Assembly (NCBI GenBank): GCA_944326515.1
Contig: CALVEI010000007.1
Coordinates: 1 to 52,528, forward strand
From: Candidatus Gastranaerophilales bacterium
GTDB taxonomy: Bacteria > Cyanobacteriota > Vampirovibrionia > Gastranaerophilales > Gastranaerophilaceae
Length of the DNA stretch: 52,528 bases
Direction of reading: 5' to 3'
Shown piece after piece: positions 40,857-48,818 of the stretch. The notes beneath the pieces were generated by a model, which saw only the letters and a list, made by a program, of their open reading frames with translations, was not told where the DNA came from and did not search any database. Position 1 is the first letter of the stretch. The number at the start of each line of letters is the position of its first letter. Made by a program: the position numbers and the translations under genes.

Positions 40857-42218
40857 TTAATCTTTTTTTAAAATCTTTTGCATTTCTAATAAAGCTGTAT
40901 ATGTAGGCATAATCAAAAGCTGTTCACCTTTATCAATACTATCAACTGCAGAAAAAACGGCTTTTTTAATATCATCAATGACTTCTATTTTAGACTCATC
41001 AAATCCAGCATACTTCATTCTAACAGCCATATCATAGGCTCTTATACCGCTTATAATAATATCATTCGGATAATCCTTTAATAGTTCAAAATCAGCATCC
41101 CACAACCATGAGACATCTCTACCATCAGCATAATTGTCATTAATAATAATCAAAAGTTTTGCACAGGTATTTTGATTGACGGTTCTCAAAACTTCAGATG
41201 CACCTGTAGGATTTTTTATCAACTGAACAAGAATGTTTCTCTCATTATATTTAAATTTTTCCGCTCTTCCAAAAACAGATTTGTAAGAATGTAAAGCCTG
41301 TTGAATCAAATAAGGCGCAATACCAATCTCTAAAGCAATACTGATAGCAGCAAGAGCATTATAAGCATTGTATAAACCAACAAGAGGAACTCTAAAATAA
41401 AGCTCTTTGCCTTGAACATATTTACTTGTACTAACCGATATTTCAGAAAAATCGTCATATATTATAACTTTGCCCTTATAATCAGGCTCATGTCTTTTTC
41501 TTTCACAGTTTTCGCAATAGTATTTGCCAATATGAGCATAGTATCTTTTTTCGTATGACAAATCTGTTCCACAAGAACAAGTAACTGCCTCAGCAGGTGC
41601 CAAAGAGTCAACAACTGCTGTTTTATAGACTATTTCATCAAATCCATAAAAAATTCTATTGTTTTCAGAACCCAAATCGTACAACATAGGATCATCGGCA
41701 TTAACAACAAGATTCAATTTAGGATTTTTATTTATAGCTTCTTGTATTTTTTTCGCAGTGGTATCAAGCTCACCATACCTGTCCAGTTGGTCTCTAAAAA
41801 GATTTGTAACTAAAAGATAATCAGCATTTATGTAATCATATAACTTTGTTAAGTATGCTTCATCAGATTCCAACACAGCATAATCAAATCTGGAAAAAGG
41901 TTTATAACTCACAGCAAGAGAACTTGCAATGCCTGACAACATGTTAGCACCTTTTTCATTGTGTAATACAGAATTTTTTGCAACTTTTAAAATATGTGCA
42001 AGTAAACCTGCTGTAGTTGTTTTCCCATTTGTACCAGTTACGGTAATAATGTTTTTTTCACAGTATTTAGACAAAAAAGATAAAAAGTTTTTTGATATTT
42101 TTAAAGCGACAAGCCCGGGCATTGAAGTCCCTGAACTTTTCATCAAATGTAATCCCCTGTTTACGTTTTTTGCAGCAAATAAAGCGCTGTAAAAACTTAT
42201 CTTCTCCATCATTTCCAT
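40857..42218 (-). CDS. murT: Lipid II isoglutaminyl synthase subunit MurT (Mur-ligase-like)
   Basis: With the glutaminase GatD it amidates D-Glu of the stem peptide in lipid II. The 453-residue protein has ATP loop VTGTNGKTT (60-68), LESDEAYLTKLY, VTNLFRDQLDRYGE, and the MurT-specific inserted zinc ribbon with Cys214, Cys216, Cys235 and Cys238 (TCSCG and YCENC), followed by GRAEKF and NDNYADGRDVSWLWD of the C-terminal domain. gatD, usually next to murT, is not adjacent and not in the window. The gene starts 7 nt after TATAAT with no SD and is divergent from folC through a symmetric promoter. No clear terminator was seen after it. Confidence 0.88.
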   Translation of the reverse strand: MEMMEKISFYSALFAAKNVNRGLHLMKSSGTSMPGLVALKISKNFLSFLSKYCEKNIITVTGTNGKTTTAGLLAHILKVAKNSVLHNEKGANMLSGIASSLAVSYKPFSRFDYAVLESDEAYLTKLYDYINADYLLVTNLFRDQLDRYGELDTTAKKIQEAINKNPKLNLVVNADDPMLYDLGSENNRIFYGFDEIVYKTAVVDSLAPAEAVTCSCGTDLSYEKRYYAHIGKYYCENCERKRHEPDYKGKVIIYDDFSEISVSTSKYVQGKELYFRVPLVGLYNAYNALAAISIALEIGIAPYLIQQALHSYKSVFGRAEKFKYNERNILVQLIKNPTGASEVLRTVNQNTCAKLLIIINDNYADGRDVSWLWDADFELLKDYPNDIIISGIRAYDMAVRMKYAGFDESKIEVIDDIKKAVFSAVDSIDKGEQLLIMPTYTALLEMQKILKKD

Positions 42219-42254
42219 ATATTTGATTATATCGTAAAATATAAAGTATGGAAA
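42212..42254. promoter_or_regulatory. Mirror-symmetric divergent promoter of murT and folC
   Basis: Plus strand: TTTCCA (42212-42217), 17 nt, TAAAAT (42235-42240), 7 nt, folC ATG (42248). Minus strand: TTTCCA (42254-42249), 17 nt, TATAAT (42231-42226), 7 nt, murT ATG (42218). All elements are symmetric about 42233. Each -35 box overlaps the start of the opposite gene, because TTTCCATA is the complement of TATGGAAA. No ribosome binding site exists for either gene. Confidence 0.65.
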
Positions 42255-43519
42255 ATGAAAACTATCAAAAAGCTATTAACTTGATTACATCACAAGAAAA
42301 ATTTCACATTTGCCTTGGTTTAGAGAGAATTTTGCAAGTTTTAGCTTTACTTGGTAATCCACAGGAAAAACTTAACATTATTCACGTTGCCGGCACTAAC
42401 GGTAAAGGCTCAACTTGTGCAATTTTGTCTAAAATTCTTACCTGTGCGGGTTATAAAACGGGTCTTTACACAAGCCCACACATACTTGAATATACAGAAA
42501 GAATCAAAATCAACCAAAGAAATATTTCAAAAACCGATTTTTCAGACTTGATAACAGAAATATCTGTTCTTGCAAAAATAAACGGAATTTATCTAACAGA
42601 ATTTGAATTATTAACCGCTGCAGCATACAAACATTTTGCAGACAAAGAAACTGATATCTGCATAATAGAAACAGGACTTGGCGGAAGATTAGATGCGACT
42701 TCAGCAATAAGTAAAAATTTACTTTCTATCATAACATCAATAAGTCTCGACCACGTTGACAGACTAGGCGATACAATAGAAAAAATAGCATACGAAAAAG
42801 CAGGAATTATAAAAAAAGGCTATCCTGTTTTAATTAGCCAAAACAACTGCGGTTTTGACGCAGTAAAACAAATTGCAAATCAAAAAAACAGCACGCTTAT
42901 AACACCTAAAAAAAGCGTTGAACTAATTTTTGAAAACAATAAAAATTACGCCAAATATGATAGCAATAAATACGAATTTAACCTGCTTGGATTGTGGCAA
43001 AAGGAAAACTTAGAACTTGTATTTGCAGCTGTTAACTATTTAAAAAGTCAAGGCTACGAAATCTCTCAACAAGCAATAACTAAAGCCCTAAAAAAAGTAA
43101 GCTGGGTATGCAGAATGCAATACATTCCTAAATTCAATCTTTTAATAGACGGAACACACAACCCCGACGGGGCAAGGGTTTTACAACAAAGCTTGGATTA
43201 TTATTTTCCAAATACAAAAAGGGTTTGGGTGTACGGCTCTTTAACAACAAAAGATTATCAAAAAGTTATGCAAACACTTTTTAAACCGGATGATGAAATT
43301 TATTTTTACAACTTTGATTATCCAAACAGTGTTCCGTACGAAAAACTTAAAGAAAACGCGCCTTATGCACTGCCATTAAACATGAGAGAGCTTGAATATC
43401 TGATTACAGAGAACAAAGAATCTCTTATCATAATTTCCGGTTCATTTTATATGATTGGACAAATATTAAATTCAAGTAATCTTTTTCAAAATATCGCCGA
43501 GTTGGTTAATATCTATTAA
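42248..43519 (+). CDS. folC: Folylpolyglutamate synthase / dihydrofolate synthase
   Basis: Adds glutamate to folates and may also make dihydrofolate from dihydropteroate. The 423-residue Mur-ligase-superfamily enzyme has the ATP loop HVAGTNGKGST (about 46-56), YTSPHILEYTERIKIN, TGLGGRLDATSAI, SISLDHVDRLGDTIEKIAYEKAGI, and the C-terminal LLIDGTHNPDGA. All FolC marks are present. It starts 7 nt after a -10 box without a Shine-Dalgarno. No terminator is visible; the response-regulator gene starts 70 nt later with its own SD. Confidence 0.95.
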   Translation: MENENYQKAINLITSQEKFHICLGLERILQVLALLGNPQEKLNIIHVAGTNGKGSTCAILSKILTCAGYKTGLYTSPHILEYTERIKINQRNISKTDFSDLITEISVLAKINGIYLTEFELLTAAAYKHFADKETDICIIETGLGGRLDATSAISKNLLSIITSISLDHVDRLGDTIEKIAYEKAGIIKKGYPVLISQNNCGFDAVKQIANQKNSTLITPKKSVELIFENNKNYAKYDSNKYEFNLLGLWQKENLELVFAAVNYLKSQGYEISQQAITKALKKVSWVCRMQYIPKFNLLIDGTHNPDGARVLQQSLDYYFPNTKRVWVYGSLTTKDYQKVMQTLFKPDDEIYFYNFDYPNSVPYEKLKENAPYALPLNMRELEYLITENKESLIIISGSFYMIGQILNSSNLFQNIAELVNIY

Positions 43520-43589
43520 ATTTTTAACCGTTAATAATGTCATGAACTTAAAAATGTATTACCCCATTTGAGAAAGGAAAAGGTCTGAC

Positions 43590-44276
43590 ATGTTAACAGC
43601 GTACGAACAAGATACCCAGCAAATTAATGTAGTTATTGTCGAAGATTACAAATTAACAAGAGTAGGACTCCGCTCAACAATCAATGAGTTTGAAAATATC
43701 AAAGTTGTAGGAGAAGCAGAAGACGCAATCAAAGGGCTTGAAATAATCCAAAAACTCAAACCACAAGTAGTGTTAATGGACTTAGGCCTTCCAGAAATGA
43801 ATGGTATAGAAGCAACCCAAAAAGTTAAAGAGTTATCACCCGAGTCTAAAGTTATCATCCTTACATCTCACGATAGAGAAGAAGAGGTTTTAGCAGCATT
43901 GGGGTCAGGAGCTTCTGCATACTGTTTAAAAGATATCGACCCCAAAACACTTTCTTCGGTCATCAGAAATGTAGCTAAAGGTGCTTGCTGGCTAGATTCT
44001 GCTGTTGCACAGGTTGCATTAAATCTCTTCCCAAAACCTGAAAGCACTCTTTTACAAAATTGCAACGAAATTTCAGATGCACGTGCACAGCTTACAGAAA
44101 GAGAATTTGAAGTTTTAAGATTATTAGTTAAAGGCAAAAGCAACACAGAAATTGCAAAAGAATTAATAGTTTCTGTACACACAGCAAAAGCTCACGTATG
44201 CAGTATTTTACAAAAACTATGCGTAGATGACAGAGTTCAAGCTGCAGTAAAAGCAATTAAAGAAAATATTATCTAA
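43590..44276 (+). CDS. NarL/LuxR-family response regulator
   Basis: A 228-residue two-domain regulator. Receiver domain (about 12-130) with acidic residues VEDYK, phospho-acceptor D64 in VLMDLGLPEMNG, ILTSHDRE and YCLKDIDP with the conserved Lys. LuxR-type HTH at about 163-225: LTEREFEVLRLLVKGKSNTE, then IAKELIVSVHTAKAHVCSIL. No histidine kinase is next to it on the same strand, but a kinase operon converges on it (46312). SD AAAGGAAAAGG lies about 10 nt before ATG. A bidirectional terminator separates it from that operon. Confidence 0.92.
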   Translation: MLTAYEQDTQQINVVIVEDYKLTRVGLRSTINEFENIKVVGEAEDAIKGLEIIQKLKPQVVLMDLGLPEMNGIEATQKVKELSPESKVIILTSHDREEEVLAALGSGASAYCLKDIDPKTLSSVIRNVAKGACWLDSAVAQVALNLFPKPESTLLQNCNEISDARAQLTEREFEVLRLLVKGKSNTEIAKELIVSVHTAKAHVCSILQKLCVDDRVQAAVKAIKENII

Positions 44277-44322
44277 TTTATTTCATCCGTGTTTATAAGG
44301 AGTATCACAAACACTAGCCAAA

Positions 44323-44355
44323 TAAAAAGCCTGTCTATATAAGACAGGCTTTTTA
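44323..44355. terminator. Bidirectional terminator between the two signalling units
   Basis: TAAAAAGCCTGTCT / AGACAGGCTTTTTA, a perfect 14-bp stem with a 5-nt loop, A and T runs on both sides, between convergent genes ending at 44276 and 44358. Confidence 0.92.
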
Positions 44356-44357
44356 TA

Positions 44358-44966
44358 TTAACCTTTTTCACAATATTCGACAAGCTCATTTTGCCAATCA
44401 TCAACTTTTTCTATATAGAAATCTGCACCTTTTTTCATACACATTTGTCTGTGTTCTTTTTTAGATGATGCAGTCATAACACCTATGATAGTTGAACTTT
44501 CTGCCATCTTAGACATCTTAACCAATTCATCCAACAGCAAAAAGCCTTCTCTATCAGTTGGAATAAACAAATCCATAACAACCATTTTGTACTGTCTTTT
44601 TTTAAACTTGTTTATAGCGTCATAAATCTCTTTTGCAACAGTAACATCATACCCAAGATTGCGGAACATAACACCAAGCTGATAAGTAATTACACCTAAA
44701 TCATCAACTATCAAAACTGCCGTTTTATTACTTTCTTCTATATCGGCAACATCAACCTTAGTGTTATATACTTTAGATTTTTGTTCAACTTCTTTTTCTT
44801 CGGTATTTGGTTGAGTTTGCCCCATTTTACGTTTAATATCAAGAATTAAATCTTTGAGCAAATCAACATTAATATTCTTTTCTCCGGGCGGAATCTTTCC
44901 CACCAGCCCATACAAAGCTTCTAAAAACTCTGTATCAACTTCTATTGTTCTTCTGTTTTCTGTCAT
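44358..44966 (-). CDS. Response regulator with C-terminal receiver domain
   Basis: A 202-residue protein. Residues 1-75 form a helical N-terminal part without a known domain, including a Glu/Lys-rich linker. The receiver domain (about 82-200) shows VLIVDDLGV, phospho-acceptor D132 in VVMDLFIPTDREG, VMTASSKKE and FYIEKVDDW with the conserved Lys. It has no output domain, so it may act by protein contact. It is the last gene of the flhA-to-receiver operon; SD GAAAGAG lies about 3-9 nt before ATG. Confidence 0.88.
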   Translation of the reverse strand: MTENRRTIEVDTEFLEALYGLVGKIPPGEKNINVDLLKDLILDIKRKMGQTQPNTEEKEVEQKSKVYNTKVDVADIEESNKTAVLIVDDLGVITYQLGVMFRNLGYDVTVAKEIYDAINKFKKRQYKMVVMDLFIPTDREGFLLLDELVKMSKMAESSTIIGVMTASSKKEHRQMCMKKGADFYIEKVDDWQNELVEYCEKG

Positions 44967-45016
44967 ACTCTTTCATTTCATATTTTATTAACTATTATCA
45001 ATATAATATGATTTTT

Positions 45017-45205
45017 TTAGAAAAATTGCCACCATTTTTTTTTATTTGTTCGTTTTTTAAAGGTTAAAAGAGTATTTTTTAAAATATTAACAATTTGCAT
45101 ATCACTTAATGAAAAATGATTCTGTAAATCATCAAAATATCTTAAAACATATTTTTCAGCAGATTTATAATTATTATCTTTTCGATTAAGAAGATTTTCA
45201 GCCAT
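45017..45205 (-). CDS. Small hypothetical protein in the signalling operon
   Basis: A 62-residue protein, not recognised. It is charged and helical (YKSAEKYVLRYFDDLQNHF, SLSDMQIVNILKNTLLTF) and ends in a strongly basic-aromatic tail KKKWWQFF that could touch membrane or nucleic acid. AAAGGAG lies 6 nt before ATG, a strong ribosome binding site, and the gene sits 70 nt after the HD-GYP gene and 50 nt before the receiver gene on the same strand, which supports its being real. Confidence 0.72.
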   Translation of the reverse strand: MAENLLNRKDNNYKSAEKYVLRYFDDLQNHFSLSDMQIVNILKNTLLTFKKRTNKKKWWQFF

Positions 45206-45275
45206 CTTAGCTCCTTTACTTTATGATATAAGGAAGCTCACTAAAAAACATTATCAAAAAGAGTAATAAAAAGAA

Positions 45276-46289
45276 TTAGTTATTAGTATTTATAGTTGTA
45301 TCATCCTTAACAATATGAACAATATTGTCAAAAGCATCTTCAAACGCTTTTACAACAACGGGATCAAACTGCGTACCAGAGGCTTGTTTAATTCTATCCA
45401 AAGCCTCATTAAGTTCAACTTTATTACGATAAATTCTGTTAGAAATAATACTGTCAAAAGCGTCAGCTATCGCTATTATTCTAGACCCCATAGGGATTTC
45501 TTCACCTTTAATTCCGTTAGGATAACCCGTACCGTCAAATTTTTCGTGGTGATATTTGATAATTTCGACAACATCTTTAAGTTGTTTGATATCTTCAAGA
45601 ATTTTTACGCTATAGGTAATGTGTTCTTTAATTTCATCGTATTCTTCCTGAGACAGGGTATCTATCTTGTACAGAATTTCATCAGAAACACCTATCATAC
45701 CAATATCGTGCAACATGCCTGCAAGTTCAATTTTACCGACATCTATCGCGCTCAAACCTAATTGTTTTGCAATTTGAATAGAATAATATGTAATTCTTCT
45801 GCTTCTACCTGAAGTATAAGAGTCTTTAGCATCGAGTGCTTCCATAATCGCTTTAATTGTACCTGAAAACAGTTCTTTTAAATCTTTAATCAACTGATCG
45901 TTATCATACTTAAGCTGATAATATTCTAAAGCAGCAGAAACTATCAATTGCAATTCTTCAGGATTATACGGTTTTTTGATATAACGATAAATTTTTGCAT
46001 AGTTAATCGCATCTATAAGAATATTTGCATCAGAATAAGCTGTGAGCAATATCCTCATAACACTGGGATGTTCGAGCTGAACTCTTTTTAAAAATTCAAC
46101 ACCGTCCATCTCTGGCATTTTATGGTCTGAAATAACAAGTTCGTATTCTTTTTCATTAAGCATTTCTAATGCCTTTAAAGGTGAAGTTGTTTTTTCAAGA
46201 TAATAAGGCCCCCTAAGCGTTCTGTACAATAACGCCAAGTTGTCTTCTTCATCATCTACTAACAATATTCTGTATTTATCATTATCCAT
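45276..46289 (-). CDS. Response regulator with HD-GYP phosphodiesterase domain (RpfG-like)
   Basis: Receiver (1-120) with LLVDDEEDN and phospho-acceptor D55 in VISDHKMPEMDG, then an HD-GYP domain (about 145-320), which hydrolyses cyclic di-GMP. Seen: H194-D195 in LHDIGMIG, HHEKFDGTGYPNG (247-259), ADAFDSIISNR and FDPVVVKAF. The usual HDIGK reads HDIGM, so the Lys is lost (Met198); the metal ligands and GYP motif remain. It lies 22 nt after the histidine kinase gene, its likely partner. Activity on c-di-GMP is probable but not certain given the Lys change. Confidence 0.88.
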   Translation of the reverse strand: MDNDKYRILLVDDEEDNLALLYRTLRGPYYLEKTTSPLKALEMLNEKEYELVISDHKMPEMDGVEFLKRVQLEHPSVMRILLTAYSDANILIDAINYAKIYRYIKKPYNPEELQLIVSAALEYYQLKYDNDQLIKDLKELFSGTIKAIMEALDAKDSYTSGRSRRITYYSIQIAKQLGLSAIDVGKIELAGMLHDIGMIGVSDEILYKIDTLSQEEYDEIKEHITYSVKILEDIKQLKDVVEIIKYHHEKFDGTGYPNGIKGEEIPMGSRIIAIADAFDSIISNRIYRNKVELNEALDRIKQASGTQFDPVVVKAFEDAFDNIVHIVKDDTTINTNN

Positions 46290-46311
46290 TTTTTAACTAT
46301 TCCATCCGCTA

Positions 46312-47907
46312 TCAGTTTGCCATCTTTAAAGGAAGAGTAATTGTAAATTTAGAACCTTTCCCTTCCTCAGACACAAGGTCAATATTGCCCTTGTGGTTTT
46401 TTATAACTTTATAACTTATTGCCATGCCAAGCCCTGTACCCTGCCCGACTTCTTTTGTAGTAAAGAACGGATCAAAGACCTTTTTACGAGTATTTTCGCT
46501 CATACCACAGCCGTTATCTTCGAATTCTATTATAGCATTTTTACCATCAGATTTTAATCTTATCCACACATCACCTTTTTCTTGAATAGCAAACGCAGCA
46601 TTATCAAGAATGTTCATAAACACTTGGTTCAACTGTCCGCCATATGCTTCTACATGAGGCATATCTTCCTGATATTCTTTATGAACGGTGATTTTATTCT
46701 TAAATTTGTTATGCAAAATATTTAAAGTTGTATCAATTTCTTTTGGTAAATCAACATTATTGATAACAGCTTCTTCTAAACGGGAGAAGTTTTTCAAATC
46801 AAGTACAATATTTTTTGTTCTTTCAGTACCTTCCTGACAACTTCTAATCAACTCCGGCAAATCTTCTTTCAAAAACTCCAAATCGATTTCTTCTTTAAGT
46901 TCCTTGATTTTTTGTTTATGTTCCTCTGACAAATCAGTATCAAACTCTGTATACGCATCAATAACAGACATCATATCTGCAGTATAATTTTTTAAATGGA
47001 TTAAATTACCGTAAATAAAGTTTACCGGGTTATTAATTTCGTGGGTTATACCTGCAACCAATTCACCCAGTGATTTCATTTTTTCAGAGTGAACCATCAT
47101 TGCCTGAGTGCTTTTTAACTCAGAATAAGCAGCTTCTAACTCTTTTGTTCTGTCTTTAACTTGTTGTTCCAATGATTGGTATAGTTTTTCTAAAGACTCT
47201 GCCATCTCGTTATATGAACGAATAAGTCTGTTTATCTCAAGGTAATTTGTTTCCTCAAGACGATGAGAGAAATTCCCTTTTGCAAAATCTCCCAAACTTT
47301 TTATAAGTATATTAATAGGCTTAATCAATATACCTGCAATTAAATTAGATAAAAAGAACCCTAAAAAGATAAAGATAAACACCATTGCAAGCATGTTATC
47401 TCTTAACATATCGAGGTATATTTTAGTTATAGGTTCATTATAAAACCCAAGCTCTATAATTTTGCCGTCTTTTGCAACCGATTGTTTGTAAATTGTTTCA
47501 CCAAGAGGTTTTTCTTTTCTTTTTATTGATTTATCCGAAATGTTATTTTCTTTAAAAAGTTCTTTCAATTTTTCACTCGGATGAGTTTTGAACAATTCTG
47601 TACCGCTTGATGAATCTTTAACAACAACCATAGCTACAATATTACTATTAACCATATCTTGAGCTGATATTTCAAATCTTTTCATATTACCATCAGGAGT
47701 TATTAATGCACCTAATGTTTGAAATAATGTTATAGAAATTGAATCATTCAACTCTTTTGACTGCTTTGTTATTTGAGTAGCCAAATTATTAACAGTAGCT
47801 ATCGAATACCATGCAATACAAAATACAGTAATCGCAATCAACATTGTAGTGAATGCCGCAAACTGTGTACTTAATTTTGTTCTAAACTTTTTCATAGAGT
47901 TATTCAT
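46312..47907 (-). CDS. Sensor histidine kinase with HAMP domain
   Basis: A 531-residue inner-membrane kinase: helix 1 at about 16-38, periplasmic sensor region 40-168 without a named fold, helix 2 at about 171-195, HAMP (about 190-245), coiled coil (245-280), HisKA with phospho-acceptor H289 in [15 protein letters not shown], and HATPase with [17 protein letters not shown] and GTGLGMAIS. The NPVNF box and long linker resemble kinases partnered with RpfG-type regulators. It lies 22 nt before the HD-GYP gene. Confidence 0.92.
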   Translation of the reverse strand: MNNSMKKFRTKLSTQFAAFTTMLIAITVFCIAWYSIATVNNLATQITKQSKELNDSISITLFQTLGALITPDGNMKRFEISAQDMVNSNIVAMVVVKDSSSGTELFKTHPSEKLKELFKENNISDKSIKRKEKPLGETIYKQSVAKDGKIIELGFYNEPITKIYLDMLRDNMLAMVFIFIFLGFFLSNLIAGILIKPINILIKSLGDFAKGNFSHRLEETNYLEINRLIRSYNEMAESLEKLYQSLEQQVKDRTKELEAAYSELKSTQAMMVHSEKMKSLGELVAGITHEINNPVNFIYGNLIHLKNYTADMMSVIDAYTEFDTDLSEEHKQKIKELKEEIDLEFLKEDLPELIRSCQEGTERTKNIVLDLKNFSRLEEAVINNVDLPKEIDTTLNILHNKFKNKITVHKEYQEDMPHVEAYGGQLNQVFMNILDNAAFAIQEKGDVWIRLKSDGKNAIIEFEDNGCGMSENTRKKVFDPFFTTKEVGQGTGLGMAISYKVIKNHKGNIDLVSEEGKGSKFTITLPLKMAN

Positions 47908-47923
47908 ATATTCAACCTGTTTT

Positions 47924-48169
47924 CTATTTTATAAATTTTTTAAGTTTTCGTTTTTTTCTTGTAGAATCAAATATTTTGCCTATATAATACCCCAAAACTC
48001 CTGTCAAAACTGCAGCAGGAACTATAATAGACAAAGCATATAAAAGCACATCCAAAGTAATTTCCGAAGACTTTACAAAAATAATAATCGAACACAAAAA
48101 AGTAGTTAGGCTTGCTAACATTCCGCTAAATCTTTTTGCGTAATTTATACCTTTAGGTGCCATACTCAT
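47924..48169 (-). CDS. Small membrane protein with two helices
   Basis: An 81-residue protein with membrane helices at about 17-36 (MLASLTTFLCSIIIFVKS) and 42-65 (LLYALSIIVPAAVLTGVLGY), then a basic tail TRKKRKLKKFIK. This small two-helix membrane protein is not recognised. It sits 9 nt after the PilZ gene and 16 nt before the histidine kinase gene. Two starts (48169 or 48163) are possible; the ribosome binding site is weak. Confidence 0.75.
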   Translation of the reverse strand: MSMAPKGINYAKRFSGMLASLTTFLCSIIIFVKSSEITLDVLLYALSIIVPAAVLTGVLGYYIGKIFDSTRKKRKLKKFIK

Positions 48170-48178
48170 CGTCTTAAT

Positions 48179-48787
48179 TTATTTGTTTGTACCTTCAACA
48201 TTCTTTTTAAAACAAAACTGAACAATCGCAATTTTATCGATATTTTTTAAAGCAACAAATTTACCTGAAACAATATTTTTAGGCGTTTTACCCTTCTCGG
48301 CCATAACTCTTATCGGTTTAAAATAACAAGTTATGGGCACTGTATTTTCCAAAGTAAATTCGATTTTATAATCTTCAGCTGTATTCAACGCTTCAGTAGT
48401 GACAAATTTCATACCACCGGCACAAATATCAATGCATTTACATACAGAAGATTTTTCTCCAACTGTAAGAGTAAATTCTTTATCAAAATCAACCCTTGTG
48501 TATTCTCTACGTTGGAGAAGTTCATATTTTTCTTTGTTATATTCCAATTCTAGAGAATTATTTTCTGTATCAACACTAAGCACAACAGGTTTAAAATATA
48601 GCATACCGTCTTCAACAACTGCAAAAGCTTCTATAACATCACCTTTTTTATAATATTTCAAATCAGTTTCTGCTGAAGGAATTGTTATATTAGCATCGGA
48701 TAGTTTTTCTATAGTTGAGTTAAATGCTCCCTTTATATCTTGAGGAATTATATATATAATTTGTTTTTTCTTTAATAACTTTTTCAT
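48179..48787 (-). CDS. PilZ-domain c-di-GMP-binding protein (YcgR-like)
   Basis: A 202-residue protein with an N-terminal flagellar-brake-type beta domain (about 35-90, KKGDVIEAFAVVEDGMLYF) and a C-terminal PilZ domain. The c-di-GMP motif QRREYTR (92-98) has the RxxxR arginines, and the second motif reads DICAGG (120-125), with Cys in place of the usual Ser. YcgR-type proteins slow the flagellum when c-di-GMP rises. It follows flhA by 31 nt in the same transcription unit and precedes the kinase and HD-GYP genes. Confidence 0.88.
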   Translation of the reverse strand: MKKLLKKKQIIYIIPQDIKGAFNSTIEKLSDANITIPSAETDLKYYKKGDVIEAFAVVEDGMLYFKPVVLSVDTENNSLELEYNKEKYELLQRREYTRVDFDKEFTLTVGEKSSVCKCIDICAGGMKFVTTEALNTAEDYKIEFTLENTVPITCYFKPIRVMAEKGKTPKNIVSGKFVALKNIDKIAIVQFCFKKNVEGTNK

Positions 48788-48818
48788 AACTTATTACTAT
48801 CCTTATTTAAAAAATTTC

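Noticed and set aside
45315-45761. 148-codon open frame on the plus strand inside the HD-GYP gene
   Set aside because: Phe/Asn-rich translation typical of antisense AT-rich sequence; the minus-strand frame has firm domain motifs.
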